Source: Streptomyces spinosisporus (GTDB taxonomy: Bacteria; Actinomycetota; Actinomycetes; Streptomycetales; Streptomycetaceae). Taken from it: DNA of 64,000 nt. The stretch covers positions 295,809-359,808 of the forward strand of contig NZ_JALDAX010000010.1 in the NCBI RefSeq assembly GCF_022698145.1. The letters are read 5' to 3'. The number at the start of each line of letters is the position of its first letter. The stretch's first letter is position 1. The notes below the pieces were generated by a model. The model was not told the origin of the DNA and made no database searches. It saw only the letters and a program-made list of their open reading frames with translations. Below, piece by piece: positions 33,386 to 40,759 of the stretch. A program made the translations under genes and the position numbers.

Positions 33386-33724
33386 ATGAAGAAGAGCGTG
33401 CTGACCCGCTATCGCGTCATGGCCTACGTCACCGGTGTCCTGCTGGTCCTGCTGTGCCTGAGCATGATCGCCAAGTACGGCCTGGACGTCGACGGCGCCG
33501 CGGACTTCACCCGCGTCGTCGCCATCGCGCACGGCTGGCTCTACGTCGTCTACCTGATCTTCGCCTTCGACCTGGGCTCCAAGGCGAAGTGGCCGGTCGG
33601 CAAGCAGCTGTGGGTCCTGCTCGCGGGGACGATCCCGACGGCCGCGTTCTTCGTCGAGCGGAAGATCAGCCACGAGCTGCAGGCTCGGGTCGGCGACGAG
33701 GCTCCCGCGGTCGCCAAGGCCTGA
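33386..33724 (+). CDS. DUF3817 integral membrane protein (second copy)
   Basis: A 112-residue protein with three to four membrane segments (VMAYVTGVLLVLLCLSMIAKYG, VVAIAHGWLYVVYLIFAFDLG, LWVLLAGTIPTAAFFVERKI). It is paralogous to the protein at 29617-29961, with the same H-G-W/V-LY pattern and KWPVGKQL...PTAAFFVERK end. A TACGCT box seven bases before the ATG at 33386 suggests another leaderless gene. A strong terminator follows. Function unknown. Confidence 0.82.
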   Translation: MKKSVLTRYRVMAYVTGVLLVLLCLSMIAKYGLDVDGAADFTRVVAIAHGWLYVVYLIFAFDLGSKAKWPVGKQLWVLLAGTIPTAAFFVERKISHELQARVGDEAPAVAKA

Positions 33725-33730
33725 ACGACA

Positions 33731-33758
33731 CCGCCGTACGCCCGGGTGCGTACGGCGG
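33731..33758 (+). terminator. Terminator after the second DUF3817 gene
   Basis: An 11-bp perfect stem CCGCCGTACGC (33731-33741) with its complement at 33748-33758 around a six-base loop, starting seven bases after the stop codon. Confidence 0.8.
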
Positions 33759-33772
33759 TCGCCCTCGGCCGA

Positions 33773-33831
33773 TTTAGTTGGACGTCCTACTACCTCGACA
33801 TTTACTTGGACGTCCAAGTAAATTGGATGGT
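33773..33831 (+). promoter_or_regulatory. icmA promoter with two operator-like palindromes
   Basis: A perfect 22-base palindrome, half-site TTTACTTGGAC followed by its exact complement, occupies 33801-33822. It falls in the spacer between a -35-like TCGACA (33795-33800) and a -10-like TAAATT (33819-33824). A weaker copy, beginning TTTAGTTGGACGTCC, lies at 33773-33794, centred 28 bases upstream. The -10 ends seven bases before the icmA ATG, so the mRNA is probably leaderless. The cognate repressor is unknown. Confidence 0.7.
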
Positions 33832-35532
33832 ATGGACGCTGACGCCATCGAGGAGGGCCGCCGACGCTGGCAGGCCCGGTACGACGCTTCGCGCAAGCGT
33901 GAGGCCGACTTCACCACGCTCTCCGGTGACCCCGTGGAGCCCGTGTACGGACCCCGGCCGGGGGACACGTACGACGGGTTCGAGCGCATCGGGTGGCCCG
34001 GGGAGTACCCCTTCACGCGCGGGCTGTACCCGACCGGGTACCGGGGGCGGACGTGGACCATCCGGCAGTTCGCCGGGTTCGGCAACGCCGAGCAGACCAA
34101 CGAGCGCTACAAGATGATCCTGCGCAACGGCGGCGGAGGCCTGTCCGTCGCCTTCGACATGCCGACGCTCATGGGCCGCGACTCCGACGACCCGCGCTCG
34201 CTCGGCGAGGTCGGGCACTGCGGGGTGGCCATCGACTCCGCGGCCGACATGGAGGTCCTGTTCAAGGACATCCCGCTGGGTGATGTGACCACGTCCATGA
34301 CGATCAGCGGACCGGCCGTGCCCGCCTTCTGCATGTACCTGGTCGCGGCCGAGCGGCAGGGCGTCGACCCCGCCGTGCTCAACGGCACGCTGCAGACGGA
34401 CATCTTCAAGGAGTACATCGCGCAGAAGGAGTGGCTCTTCCAGCCCGAGCCCCATCTGCGCCTCATCGGCGACCTGATGGAGCACTGCGCCGCCGGCATC
34501 CCCGCCTACAAGCCGCTGTCCGTCTCCGGCTACCACATCCGCGAGGCCGGCTCGACGGCCGCGCAGGAGCTGGCGTACACCCTGGCCGACGGGTTCGGGT
34601 ACGTGGAGCTCGGACTCAGCCGCGGGCTCGACGTGGACGTGTTCGCACCCGGCCTGTCCTTCTTCTTCGACGCGCACGTCGACTTCTTCGAGGAGATCGC
34701 CAAGTTCCGTGCCGCGCGCCGCATCTGGGCCCGCTGGATGCGGGACGTCTACGGCGCGAAGAGCGAGAAGGCGCAGTGGCTGCGCTTCCACACCCAGACC
34801 GCCGGCGTCTCCCTGACCGCGCAGCAGCCGTACAACAACGTCGTGCGTACGGCCGTCGAGGCGCTCGCCGCGGTGCTCGGCGGGACCAACTCGCTGCACA
34901 CCAACGCCCTGGACGAGACCCTCGCGCTGCCGAGCGAGCAGGCGGCGGAGATCGCGCTGCGCACGCAGCAGGTGCTGATGGAGGAGACCGGCGTCGCCAA
35001 CGTCGCGGACCCGCTGGGCGGTTCGTGGTTCGTCGAGCAGCTCACCGACCGGATCGAGGCGGACGCGGAGAAGATCTTCGAGCAGATAAAGGAGCGGGGT
35101 CTGCGGGCGCATCCGGACGGAAAGCACCCGATCGGTCCGATCACCTCCGGGATCCTGCGCGGGATCGAGGACGGCTGGTTCACCGGCGAGATCGCCGAGT
35201 CCGCCTTCCGGTACCAACGGGCCCTGGAGAAGGGCGACAAGAAGGTCGTGGGGGTGAACGTCCACACCGGGTCCGTCACCGGCGACCTGGAGATCCTGCG
35301 CGTCAGCCACGAGGTCGAGCGGGAGCAGGTGCGGGCGCTGGCCGCCCGCAAGGCCGCCCGGGACGACAGCGCCGTGCGCACGGCCCTGGACGCGATGCTC
35401 GAGGCGGCCCGCTCCGGCGCCAACATGATCGAGCCGATGCTGGACGCCGTCCGCGCCGAGGCCACCATGGGCGAGATCTGCGGAGTGCTGCGGGACGAGT
35501 GGGGGGTGTACACCGAACCCGCCGGGTTCTGA
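33832..35532 (+). CDS. icmA: Isobutyryl-CoA mutase large subunit IcmA
   Basis: The protein has 566 residues from ATG 33832, the known IcmA length, and lacks the C-terminal B12-binding domain of methylmalonyl-CoA mutase, which IcmB supplies separately. The substrate-discriminating residues are those described for IcmA: Phe80 (WTIRQF) and Gln198 (YIAQKE), where methylmalonyl-CoA mutase has Tyr and Arg. The TIM-barrel motifs RTWTIRQFAGFGNAEQTN and GGTNSLHTNALDETLALPSE are intact. IcmAB interconverts isobutyryl-CoA and n-butyryl-CoA, tying valine breakdown to butyrate and polyketide precursors. No icmB is in the window. The promoter carries a palindromic operator. Confidence 0.95.
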   Translation: MDADAIEEGRRRWQARYDASRKREADFTTLSGDPVEPVYGPRPGDTYDGFERIGWPGEYPFTRGLYPTGYRGRTWTIRQFAGFGNAEQTNERYKMILRNGGGGLSVAFDMPTLMGRDSDDPRSLGEVGHCGVAIDSAADMEVLFKDIPLGDVTTSMTISGPAVPAFCMYLVAAERQGVDPAVLNGTLQTDIFKEYIAQKEWLFQPEPHLRLIGDLMEHCAAGIPAYKPLSVSGYHIREAGSTAAQELAYTLADGFGYVELGLSRGLDVDVFAPGLSFFFDAHVDFFEEIAKFRAARRIWARWMRDVYGAKSEKAQWLRFHTQTAGVSLTAQQPYNNVVRTAVEALAAVLGGTNSLHTNALDETLALPSEQAAEIALRTQQVLMEETGVANVADPLGGSWFVEQLTDRIEADAEKIFEQIKERGLRAHPDGKHPIGPITSGILRGIEDGWFTGEIAESAFRYQRALEKGDKKVVGVNVHTGSVTGDLEILRVSHEVEREQVRALAARKAARDDSAVRTALDAMLEAARSGANMIEPMLDAVRAEATMGEICGVLRDEWGVYTEPAGF

Positions 35533-35545
35533 CCACGGAAGGCAG

Positions 35546-35577
35546 AGGGGGCCCCTAGTCGGACTGGGAGGCCCCCT
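35546..35577. terminator. Probable bidirectional terminator between icmA and a TetR gene
   Basis: An 8-bp stem AGGGGGCC (35546-35553) with GGCCCCCT (35570-35577) lies at the convergent ends of icmA and the TetR gene and overlaps the last TetR codons. Confidence 0.5.
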
Positions 35578-36184
35578 TGAGGCCCAGCAGCAGGACGCGC
35601 GTGAAACCGCGCGCCCAGTCCTCGTCGGCCGGCTCCGCGCTCACCAGGGTGCGGTGCACCACCGCGCCGGCCACCACGTCGAAGATCAGGTCGACCGTGC
35701 GGGCCGCCTCCAGGGGATCGGTCTCCGGGGGCAGTTCGCCGCGCGCCTGGGCGCGCGCCCGGCCCTCCAGAACCAGCCGCTTCTGACGGGTGACGATCGA
35801 CTCGCGGATGCGCTCGCGCAGCGCCTCGTCGCGGGTCGCCTCGGCGACCACCGCCATCAGGCCGCTCCTGGCCTCCGGGCGGGCCAGGATCGTCGCGAAC
35901 TGCAAAACCACGCCCTCGATGTCGGCCGCCAGTGTGCCGCGGTCGGGCAGGACGAGCTCGTCGAAGAGCTCCGCCACCGCGTCGACCACCAGTTCGTTCT
36001 TGCCCGCCCAGCGGCGGTAGAGGGTCGTCTTCGCAACCCCCGCGCGCGTCGCCACGTCTCCCAGGGTGAGCTTCGACCAGCCCAGCTCCACCAGCGCCTC
36101 CCGCGTCGCCGCGAGGATCGCGGCGGCCGCCTCGGCGCTGCGCGGGCGTCCCGAGGCGCGGGTGACGGGGGTGCGGCTCTGCAT
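35555..36184 (-). CDS. TetR-family transcriptional regulator
   Basis: A 209-residue TetR protein: GRPRSAEAAAAILAATREALVELGWSKLTLGDVATRAGVAKTTLYRRWAGKNELVVDAV is a standard DNA-binding domain, followed by a TetR_C-type ligand domain (EAARTVDLIFDVVAGAVVHRTLVS). I chose ATG 36182-36184 (MQSRTPVTRAS); a longer frame adds 27 residues without a good site. A 17-base palindrome 84 bases upstream is the likely operator. The target genes are unknown; icmA is convergent but its palindrome has a different sequence. Confidence 0.87.
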   Translation of the reverse strand: MQSRTPVTRASGRPRSAEAAAAILAATREALVELGWSKLTLGDVATRAGVAKTTLYRRWAGKNELVVDAVAELFDELVLPDRGTLAADIEGVVLQFATILARPEARSGLMAVVAEATRDEALRERIRESIVTRQKRLVLEGRARAQARGELPPETDPLEAARTVDLIFDVVAGAVVHRTLVSAEPADEDWARGFTRVLLLGLKGASQSD

Positions 36185-36267
36185 CTGACGACCATAACCG
36201 GCCGTTCTTGTGAGGCAGTGAGGGAGATCACCGGGGGGTGGTCGCGGGAAGGCACCCGGTGCCATTA

Positions 36268-36284
36268 CGCTACGACTCGTAGCG
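36268..36284. promoter_or_regulatory. Perfect palindrome, probable TetR operator
   Basis: CGCTACGA (36268-36275), one base, TCGTAGCG (36277-36284) lies between the divergent TetR (start 36184) and thioredoxin-like (start 36394) genes. Size and centre spacing are typical for TetR dimers. Confidence 0.6.
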
Positions 36285-36393
36285 AAACCGCTGGCGTGGC
36301 GCGGGGTGGGGACCCGACGCCGGACACAGCGCAGTACGACCGGCTTTCACACGGCTTTTCACACACCGCGGGCGGACGGGGGAGGATAGACGC

Positions 36394-37374
36394 ATGCAGC
36401 CACGGAACATGTCCATGAGCGGAGTCGTCGACCTCGCCGCGGTGAAGGCGGCCCAGGAGGCCAAGGCGAAGGCGGAGCAGGCGCGCGCCGAAGCCGCGCG
36501 GCAGGGCGGCGGCCCGGGTGCCGTCTCTCCGGCCGACCTGGTGATCGACGTAGACGAGGCCGGATTCGAGAGCGACGTCCTGCAGCGGTCCACCGAGGTG
36601 CCCGTCGTCATCGACTTCTGGGCCGAGTGGTGCGAGCCCTGCAAGCAGTTGAGCCCCGTGCTCGAACGGCTCGCCGTCGAGTACAACGGCCGCTTCCTGC
36701 TCGCAAAGGTCGACGTCGACGCCAATCAGATGCTGATGCAGCAGTTCGGGATCCAGGGCATCCCGGCGGTCTTCGCAGTGGTCGCCGGGCAGGCGCTGCC
36801 GCTCTTCCAGGGGGCGGCCGGCGAGGCCCAGATCCGCCAGACCCTGGACCAGCTGGTGCAGGTGGCCGAGCAGCGCTTCGGTCTGACCGGTCTGACGGTC
36901 GACCCGGACGCGGAGCCGGGCGGCGGCCCCGCCGCGGCGGAGAAGGCGCCGGCCGGGCCGTACGACGCGCTCCTCGAGGCCGCCGTGCGGGCCCTGGACT
37001 CGGGCGACCTCGGCGGAGCGGTGCAGGCGTACAAGAACGTGCTGAGCGAGGACCCGGGCCACCCCGAGGCCAAACTCGGGCTCGCGCAGGCAGAGTTGCT
37101 CCAGCGGGTGCAGGGCCTGGACCCGCAGCAGGTGCGCAGGGACGCGGCCGACAAGCCGGGCGACGCCCAGGCGCAGATCACCGCGGCCGATCTGGATCTC
37201 GTCGGCGGTCATGTCGAGGACGCCTTCGGACGGCTCATCGACACGATCCGGCGCACGGCGGGTGACGAGCGGGACACGGTACGCCTGCGACTGCTGGAGC
37301 TCTTTGAGGTTGTCGGGACCGATGATCCGAGAGTGGCGTCGTCACGCAGGGCGCTCGCGCGCGCACTCTTCTGA
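36394..37374 (+). CDS. Thioredoxin-domain protein with a tetratricopeptide-like C-terminus (CnoX/YbbN-like)
   Basis: A 326-residue cytoplasmic protein. After a charged Ala-rich N-terminal helix (residues 10-37) comes a thioredoxin domain with Cys80-Cys83 (WAEWCEPCKQ) and the cis-Pro loop GIQGIPAVFAV. Residues 190-326 form helical repeats (ALLEAAVRALDSGDLGGAVQAYKNVLSEDPGHPEAKLGLAQAEL) like the E. coli co-chaperone CnoX (YbbN), which links oxidative stress to GroEL. Retention of both cysteines suggests redox activity. ATG 36394 is the only strong start. It diverges from the TetR gene. Confidence 0.87.
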   Translation: MQPRNMSMSGVVDLAAVKAAQEAKAKAEQARAEAARQGGGPGAVSPADLVIDVDEAGFESDVLQRSTEVPVVIDFWAEWCEPCKQLSPVLERLAVEYNGRFLLAKVDVDANQMLMQQFGIQGIPAVFAVVAGQALPLFQGAAGEAQIRQTLDQLVQVAEQRFGLTGLTVDPDAEPGGGPAAAEKAPAGPYDALLEAAVRALDSGDLGGAVQAYKNVLSEDPGHPEAKLGLAQAELLQRVQGLDPQQVRRDAADKPGDAQAQITAADLDLVGGHVEDAFGRLIDTIRRTAGDERDTVRLRLLELFEVVGTDDPRVASSRRALARALF

Positions 37375-37468
37375 CAGGGCGCGGGGCCGGTTCTGACCAG
37401 TCGCTAAACGCCGGGGCATGTGATGCCCAAGTGAAAGATTTGCCGATGGAACGTCAGTGCGGCCGTGC

Positions 37469-37487
37469 TTTACCAAAACTTGGTAAA
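37469..37487. promoter_or_regulatory. Palindrome TTTACCAA-N3-TTGGTAAA
   Basis: A perfect 8-bp inverted repeat around AAC lies in an A+T-rich pocket about 550 bases before the DUF6230 start; a likely binding site for a dimeric regulator. Confidence 0.5.
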
Positions 37488-37498
37488 CGCGGCCGCTG

Positions 37499-37511
37499 TT
37501 ACTGCCAGTAA
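37499..37511. promoter_or_regulatory. Palindrome TTACT-N3-AGTAA (first copy)
   Basis: TTACT GCC AGTAA. The same half-sites return at 37628-37641, 12 bases after the preceding palindrome, suggesting a repeated regulator site. Confidence 0.45.
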
Positions 37512-37626
37512 GTTCCGGGCGTTGATCTGTCGGTTTCTGTCCAATGATCAACGGTTTTGTCCGCGCCGTTGACAGCACCCTCTGTCGTCGGCCGAGACCT
37601 GTGGGTCGTCCGACGGTTATCCGGCC

Positions 37627-37642
37627 GTTACTACCCAGTAAC
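37627..37642. promoter_or_regulatory. Palindrome GTTACT-N4-AGTAAC (second copy)
   Basis: A perfect 6-bp inverted repeat with the same TTACT/AGTAA halves as the site at 37499-37511, about 130 bases further on. Confidence 0.5.
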
Positions 37643-38020
37643 GAAGCCCCTTGTGCGGGCGGCGAGAATGCACCACGATCGGCGACGCTCGGTCCTAACC
37701 CGTACCCCGACAGCCGGTCGGGTCGCGGGAGTTCCTGGGTCCCCACCGAGCAGAGCCGACGTCCCTGACGCCGGCTCTTGGGCAGGGGGGTCTTCGTCCA
37801 CTCGGCGAAGCCTGTCCAGCAAGGTTGTGCGTGATGCGTGTCAGGCGCGACCAGTGGTTGTCGCTCGGGGGTGATCGCCGGTGATCGGTGCGCGGTTCGC
37901 GCCTCCGAGTGCAGGCGCTCTCCTTCCCGAGGACGTAGCACTTCTCCCATCCCTGCCCGGCCGAGCCGCCGACAAAGGGGCGGTCGGGACCAGGAGATGT
38001 ACGTCCGAGAAGGAGGAAAT

Positions 38021-38653
38021 ATGGAGTCCCAGGTGCGTGGCGGGACCAGATGGAAGCGGTTCGCTGTGGTCATGGTGCCCAGCGTCGCCGCTACGGCCGC
38101 GATAGGTGTCGCCCTCGCGCAGGGCGCTCTCGCCGCGTCATTCAGCGTGTCAGGCCAGCAGTTCAAGGTGACGGCCGACCAGCTGACCGGCACCGGCTTC
38201 TCGCAGTACGGCGCCGTTGACTCGGGGTACACCCTCGACGGCAAGAAGACGGCCCACCCGGTCGCCGTCTCGGCGTTCAAGTCCGCGTCGATCAAGGGCC
38301 TGTGCCAGTCCGTGGTCACCCCGGACATCCCGGTGATCGGCACCGTCAGCCTGGTGCTGAAGGCGGGCGGCGGCAGCACGCCGGTCGAGGCCGACAACCT
38401 CTACATCGACCTCGATGACCTGAGCGCCGACGCGACGTTCAAGAACATCGACATCGGTGTGGCCGCCAAGGACGCCAGCAAGGGTCCCGGCATCAAGAGC
38501 GGTGACACCGCGAACCCGTACGGGTTCGCACAGCAGGCCGACTCGGCCACGCTGAGCGGTGTGAAGCAGACGGCGTGGGCGACCACCGCCGGAACCTTCA
38601 AGCTCAGCGGGCTGAAGATGTCCGTGAAGACGGGTACGCACGAGTGCTACTAG
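38021..38653 (+). CDS. DUF6230 exported protein
   Basis: A 210-residue protein with a signal or anchor near residues 13-38 (FAVVMVPSVAATAAIGVALAQGALAA), then a beta-rich secreted domain starting SFSVSGQQFKVTADQLTGTGFSQYG. The mature part has only two cysteines, in KGLCQSV and at the end (THECY), which could form a disulfide. I recall this family, common in Streptomyces, as DUF6230 and formerly labelled cholesterol esterase without evidence. AGGAGG at 38011 fixes the ATG at 38021. It leads an operon with a DUF6114 membrane protein and an exported S/D-rich protein. Confidence 0.82.
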   Translation: MESQVRGGTRWKRFAVVMVPSVAATAAIGVALAQGALAASFSVSGQQFKVTADQLTGTGFSQYGAVDSGYTLDGKKTAHPVAVSAFKSASIKGLCQSVVTPDIPVIGTVSLVLKAGGGSTPVEADNLYIDLDDLSADATFKNIDIGVAAKDASKGPGIKSGDTANPYGFAQQADSATLSGVKQTAWATTAGTFKLSGLKMSVKTGTHECY

Positions 38654-38784
38654 GCACTCGTTGACGGGCGGGGGAGCCGATGGCGCCCCCGCCCGTCACC
38701 CTTCCAGGACTGTCTTCACACGTACTACAACCCACCACCACAGCACCATCACCACAGCAAAGCCGCACCAGGGAGCTGTATTCC

Positions 38785-39342
38785 ATGAGCGCCGAGACTC
38801 CTGCCGAGCCCGCCGGCCAGTTCAGCCGCCGGAGGGTGCAGTTCCGCGCCTGGCGGGGCACGCGGCCGTTCTGGGCCGGCCTGTTCGTCATGCTGGCCGG
38901 ACTCCCCATCGCCTACTTCCCGTACGCCCACCTCCAGGTGGGGCACCTGACGCTGGCGATGGCCACCACCGCCGGGGCCGGGTCCCTGATCATCGGGGTG
39001 CTGCTGGTCGTCCTGGGCTTCAGCCTCTGGTTCCAGAAGCACGTGCGGACCTTCGCGGGTATCGCGGCGATCCTTCTGGGACTGGTGTCCATTCCCGTGT
39101 CCAACCTCGGCGGCTTCCTCATGGGCTTCCTGCTCTCGCTGATCGGCGGATCCATGGCCGTGGCCTGGGCGCCGGGCGAGCCGCCCGTCGAGGAGGAGCA
39201 GGAGGACACGCCGGGTACGGGCGGCGCCCCGCAGGCCATGGACACGGACACCACCATCCTCAAGCCCGTGGTGGGCGAGCCGCACGATCTGTCAGGAACG
39301 AGCCCGGCCAACGGGGTGAACGGGAGGCACAGTGCCGGCTGA
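38785..39342 (+). CDS. DUF6114 membrane protein
   Basis: A 185-residue protein with four membrane segments (FWAGLFVMLAGLPIAYFPYAHL, LAMATTAGAGSLIIGVLLVVLG, FAGIAAILLGLVSIPVS, GGFLMGFLLSLIGGSMAVAWAPG) and an acidic C-terminal tail. This matches DUF6114, the usual partner of DUF6230 in Streptomyces. ATG 38785 follows GGGAG. Its end overlaps the next gene by 11 bases, so expression is coupled. Function unknown; a small membrane platform for its secreted neighbours is an inference. Confidence 0.82.
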   Translation: MSAETPAEPAGQFSRRRVQFRAWRGTRPFWAGLFVMLAGLPIAYFPYAHLQVGHLTLAMATTAGAGSLIIGVLLVVLGFSLWFQKHVRTFAGIAAILLGLVSIPVSNLGGFLMGFLLSLIGGSMAVAWAPGEPPVEEEQEDTPGTGGAPQAMDTDTTILKPVVGEPHDLSGTSPANGVNGRHSAG

Positions 39343-40651
39343 CGAGGTGATCCACGGGGCTGATGTGGACGAGTCCCGTGAGAGAACCAGGGCCCGCCAC
39401 GCGGCTCCCAAGAAGCCGTTGTTCACCAGGTTCCACATGCCTGCGGGCAAGGCGATAGCCATGGCGGCGATGCCGACCGCGGTCCTCGTGGGCATGGGCT
39501 TCACGTCCTCCCTCGCCCTCGCGGCCGGGGGTGGCGGCACGCCGTCCCCGACGGCGAAGAGCCTGACGGCCGACGAGTACAAGGACTGCGTCGCCGCGCT
39601 CGGCGACGACGCCTCGGCCTCGCCGTCGCCGTCCGCCTCTCAGAGCAAGGACGACAAGGCCTCGCCCTCGCCGTCCGCGTCGGACTCCGCGAAGGACTCC
39701 TCGAAGAGCTCCGGCTCGGACAAGGCGGGCTCGTCGGACTCCGGTTCGGGCGACAAGGCGACGCCTTCGCCGTCCGCGTCGGACAGTTCGGGCAAGGACG
39801 CGTCGAGCGGTTCCACCGCCTCGCCGAGTCCCTCGGAGTCGGAGAGCAGCGGCGGCGGACTGCTGAGCGGCGTCGGTGACGCCCTCGGCGGTCTGCTGGG
39901 CGGCGGCAGCGACAAGTCCTCGCCCAGCGCGAGCGCCACACCGTCCGCGTCCGCCTCGCCGAGCGCGAGCGCGTCCTCGGACAAGAGCCTCACGGGCACC
40001 GTCAAGGACACGACCAAGAAGGTCACCGACACGGTCAACGGCACCGTGAAGGACACGACCGACAAGGTCTCCAAGGCGGCGGAGGACGCCACCAAGGCGG
40101 CCGAGAAGGCGGCGCAGGACGCCACCAAGGCGGCCGACCCCTCGCCGAGTTCGAGCGTGGACGCGGGGGACTGCCCCACCGCGACGGACGACGAGGGCGG
40201 CGTCGACAACAAGGTGCCGGTGGCGGACGACCCCTGGTACCTGAGCGCCAGCTCGCTGCTGCTGAAGGGCGCCGACTACCAGGGCGTCGTCAAGGTGAAG
40301 ACGGCCAACGGCACCACCAAGAAGGTGCTGAAATACGTCATCTCCGACGGCACCGACATCGGCGACCTGCACCAGACGGTCAAGGACAAGCAGCAGGGCA
40401 AGACGTACCACGTCCAGGCCGGCTCGGGCACCACGTCCACGATCCGCGACGGCGCCACGACGATGTACACGGAGTCCATCTCCGGGAACCTGTTCGGGCT
40501 CATCCCGATCACGTTCAGCCCCGGCTTCCCGCCGCCGCTGAACATCCCGCTGATCTACTTCACGAACGTGCACGTCGTCCAGGCCGCGCAGTTCGGCGGC
40601 ACCCTGCACGTGCCCGGTATGCACGTGTACACCACCGACGGAATCGGCTGA
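39332..40651 (+). CDS. Exported S/D-rich protein with LEA-like repeats
   Basis: A 439-residue protein. Residues 41-66 form a signal/anchor (AIAMAAMPTAVLVGMGFTSSLALAAG). Residues 95-218 are mainly Ser, Asp, Lys, Ala and Pro. Residues 220-269 are Lys/Asp/Thr/Ala repeats such as GTVKDTTKKVTDTVN, like LEA-type amphipathic helices. The last 150 residues form a beta-rich domain (STIRDGATTMYTESISGNLFGLIPITFSPGFPPPLNIPLIYFTNVHVVQA) resembling the DUF6230 fold, with Cys86 and Cys281 outside it. The GTG at 39332 is supported by GGGAGG. It is probably a wall-spanning surface protein; no function is known. Confidence 0.75.
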   Translation: MPADEVIHGADVDESRERTRARHAAPKKPLFTRFHMPAGKAIAMAAMPTAVLVGMGFTSSLALAAGGGGTPSPTAKSLTADEYKDCVAALGDDASASPSPSASQSKDDKASPSPSASDSAKDSSKSSGSDKAGSSDSGSGDKATPSPSASDSSGKDASSGSTASPSPSESESSGGGLLSGVGDALGGLLGGGSDKSSPSASATPSASASPSASASSDKSLTGTVKDTTKKVTDTVNGTVKDTTDKVSKAAEDATKAAEKAAQDATKAADPSPSSSVDAGDCPTATDDEGGVDNKVPVADDPWYLSASSLLLKGADYQGVVKVKTANGTTKKVLKYVISDGTDIGDLHQTVKDKQQGKTYHVQAGSGTTSTIRDGATTMYTESISGNLFGLIPITFSPGFPPPLNIPLIYFTNVHVVQAAQFGGTLHVPGMHVYTTDGIG

Positions 40652-40685
40652 GCGCCGCCACAGGCCCGTTCGGGAGCCGCACAAG

Positions 40686-40724
40686 CGCTGAGGGCGCCCC
40701 CTGTCGCAGGGGGCGCCCTCAGCG
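40686..40724. terminator. Strong bidirectional terminator
   Basis: An 18-bp perfect stem (40686-40703 with 40707-40724, core GCTGAGGGCGCCCCC) with a three-base loop lies between the convergent surface-protein operon and pyk. Confidence 0.9.
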
Positions 40725-40759
40725 GCGTACAGGAGCCTTCAAGGCCCCGTGCGGATGCG

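Larger units (their letters stand above)
37375..38020. other. Long intergenic region upstream of the DUF6230 operon
   Basis: These 646 bases lack a credible gene; long frames on either strand show no start site or protein-like composition. The region contains three palindromes listed separately and is less G+C-rich in its first 200 bases. It ends with a very strong AGGAGG (38011-38016) before the DUF6230 ATG. A long untranslated leader or a small RNA is possible but I cannot show either. Confidence 0.6.

Noticed and set aside
37342..38397. 351-codon minus-strand frame over the long intergenic region
   Set aside because: It overlaps the DUF6230 gene antisense, has no protein-like pattern and no start site.
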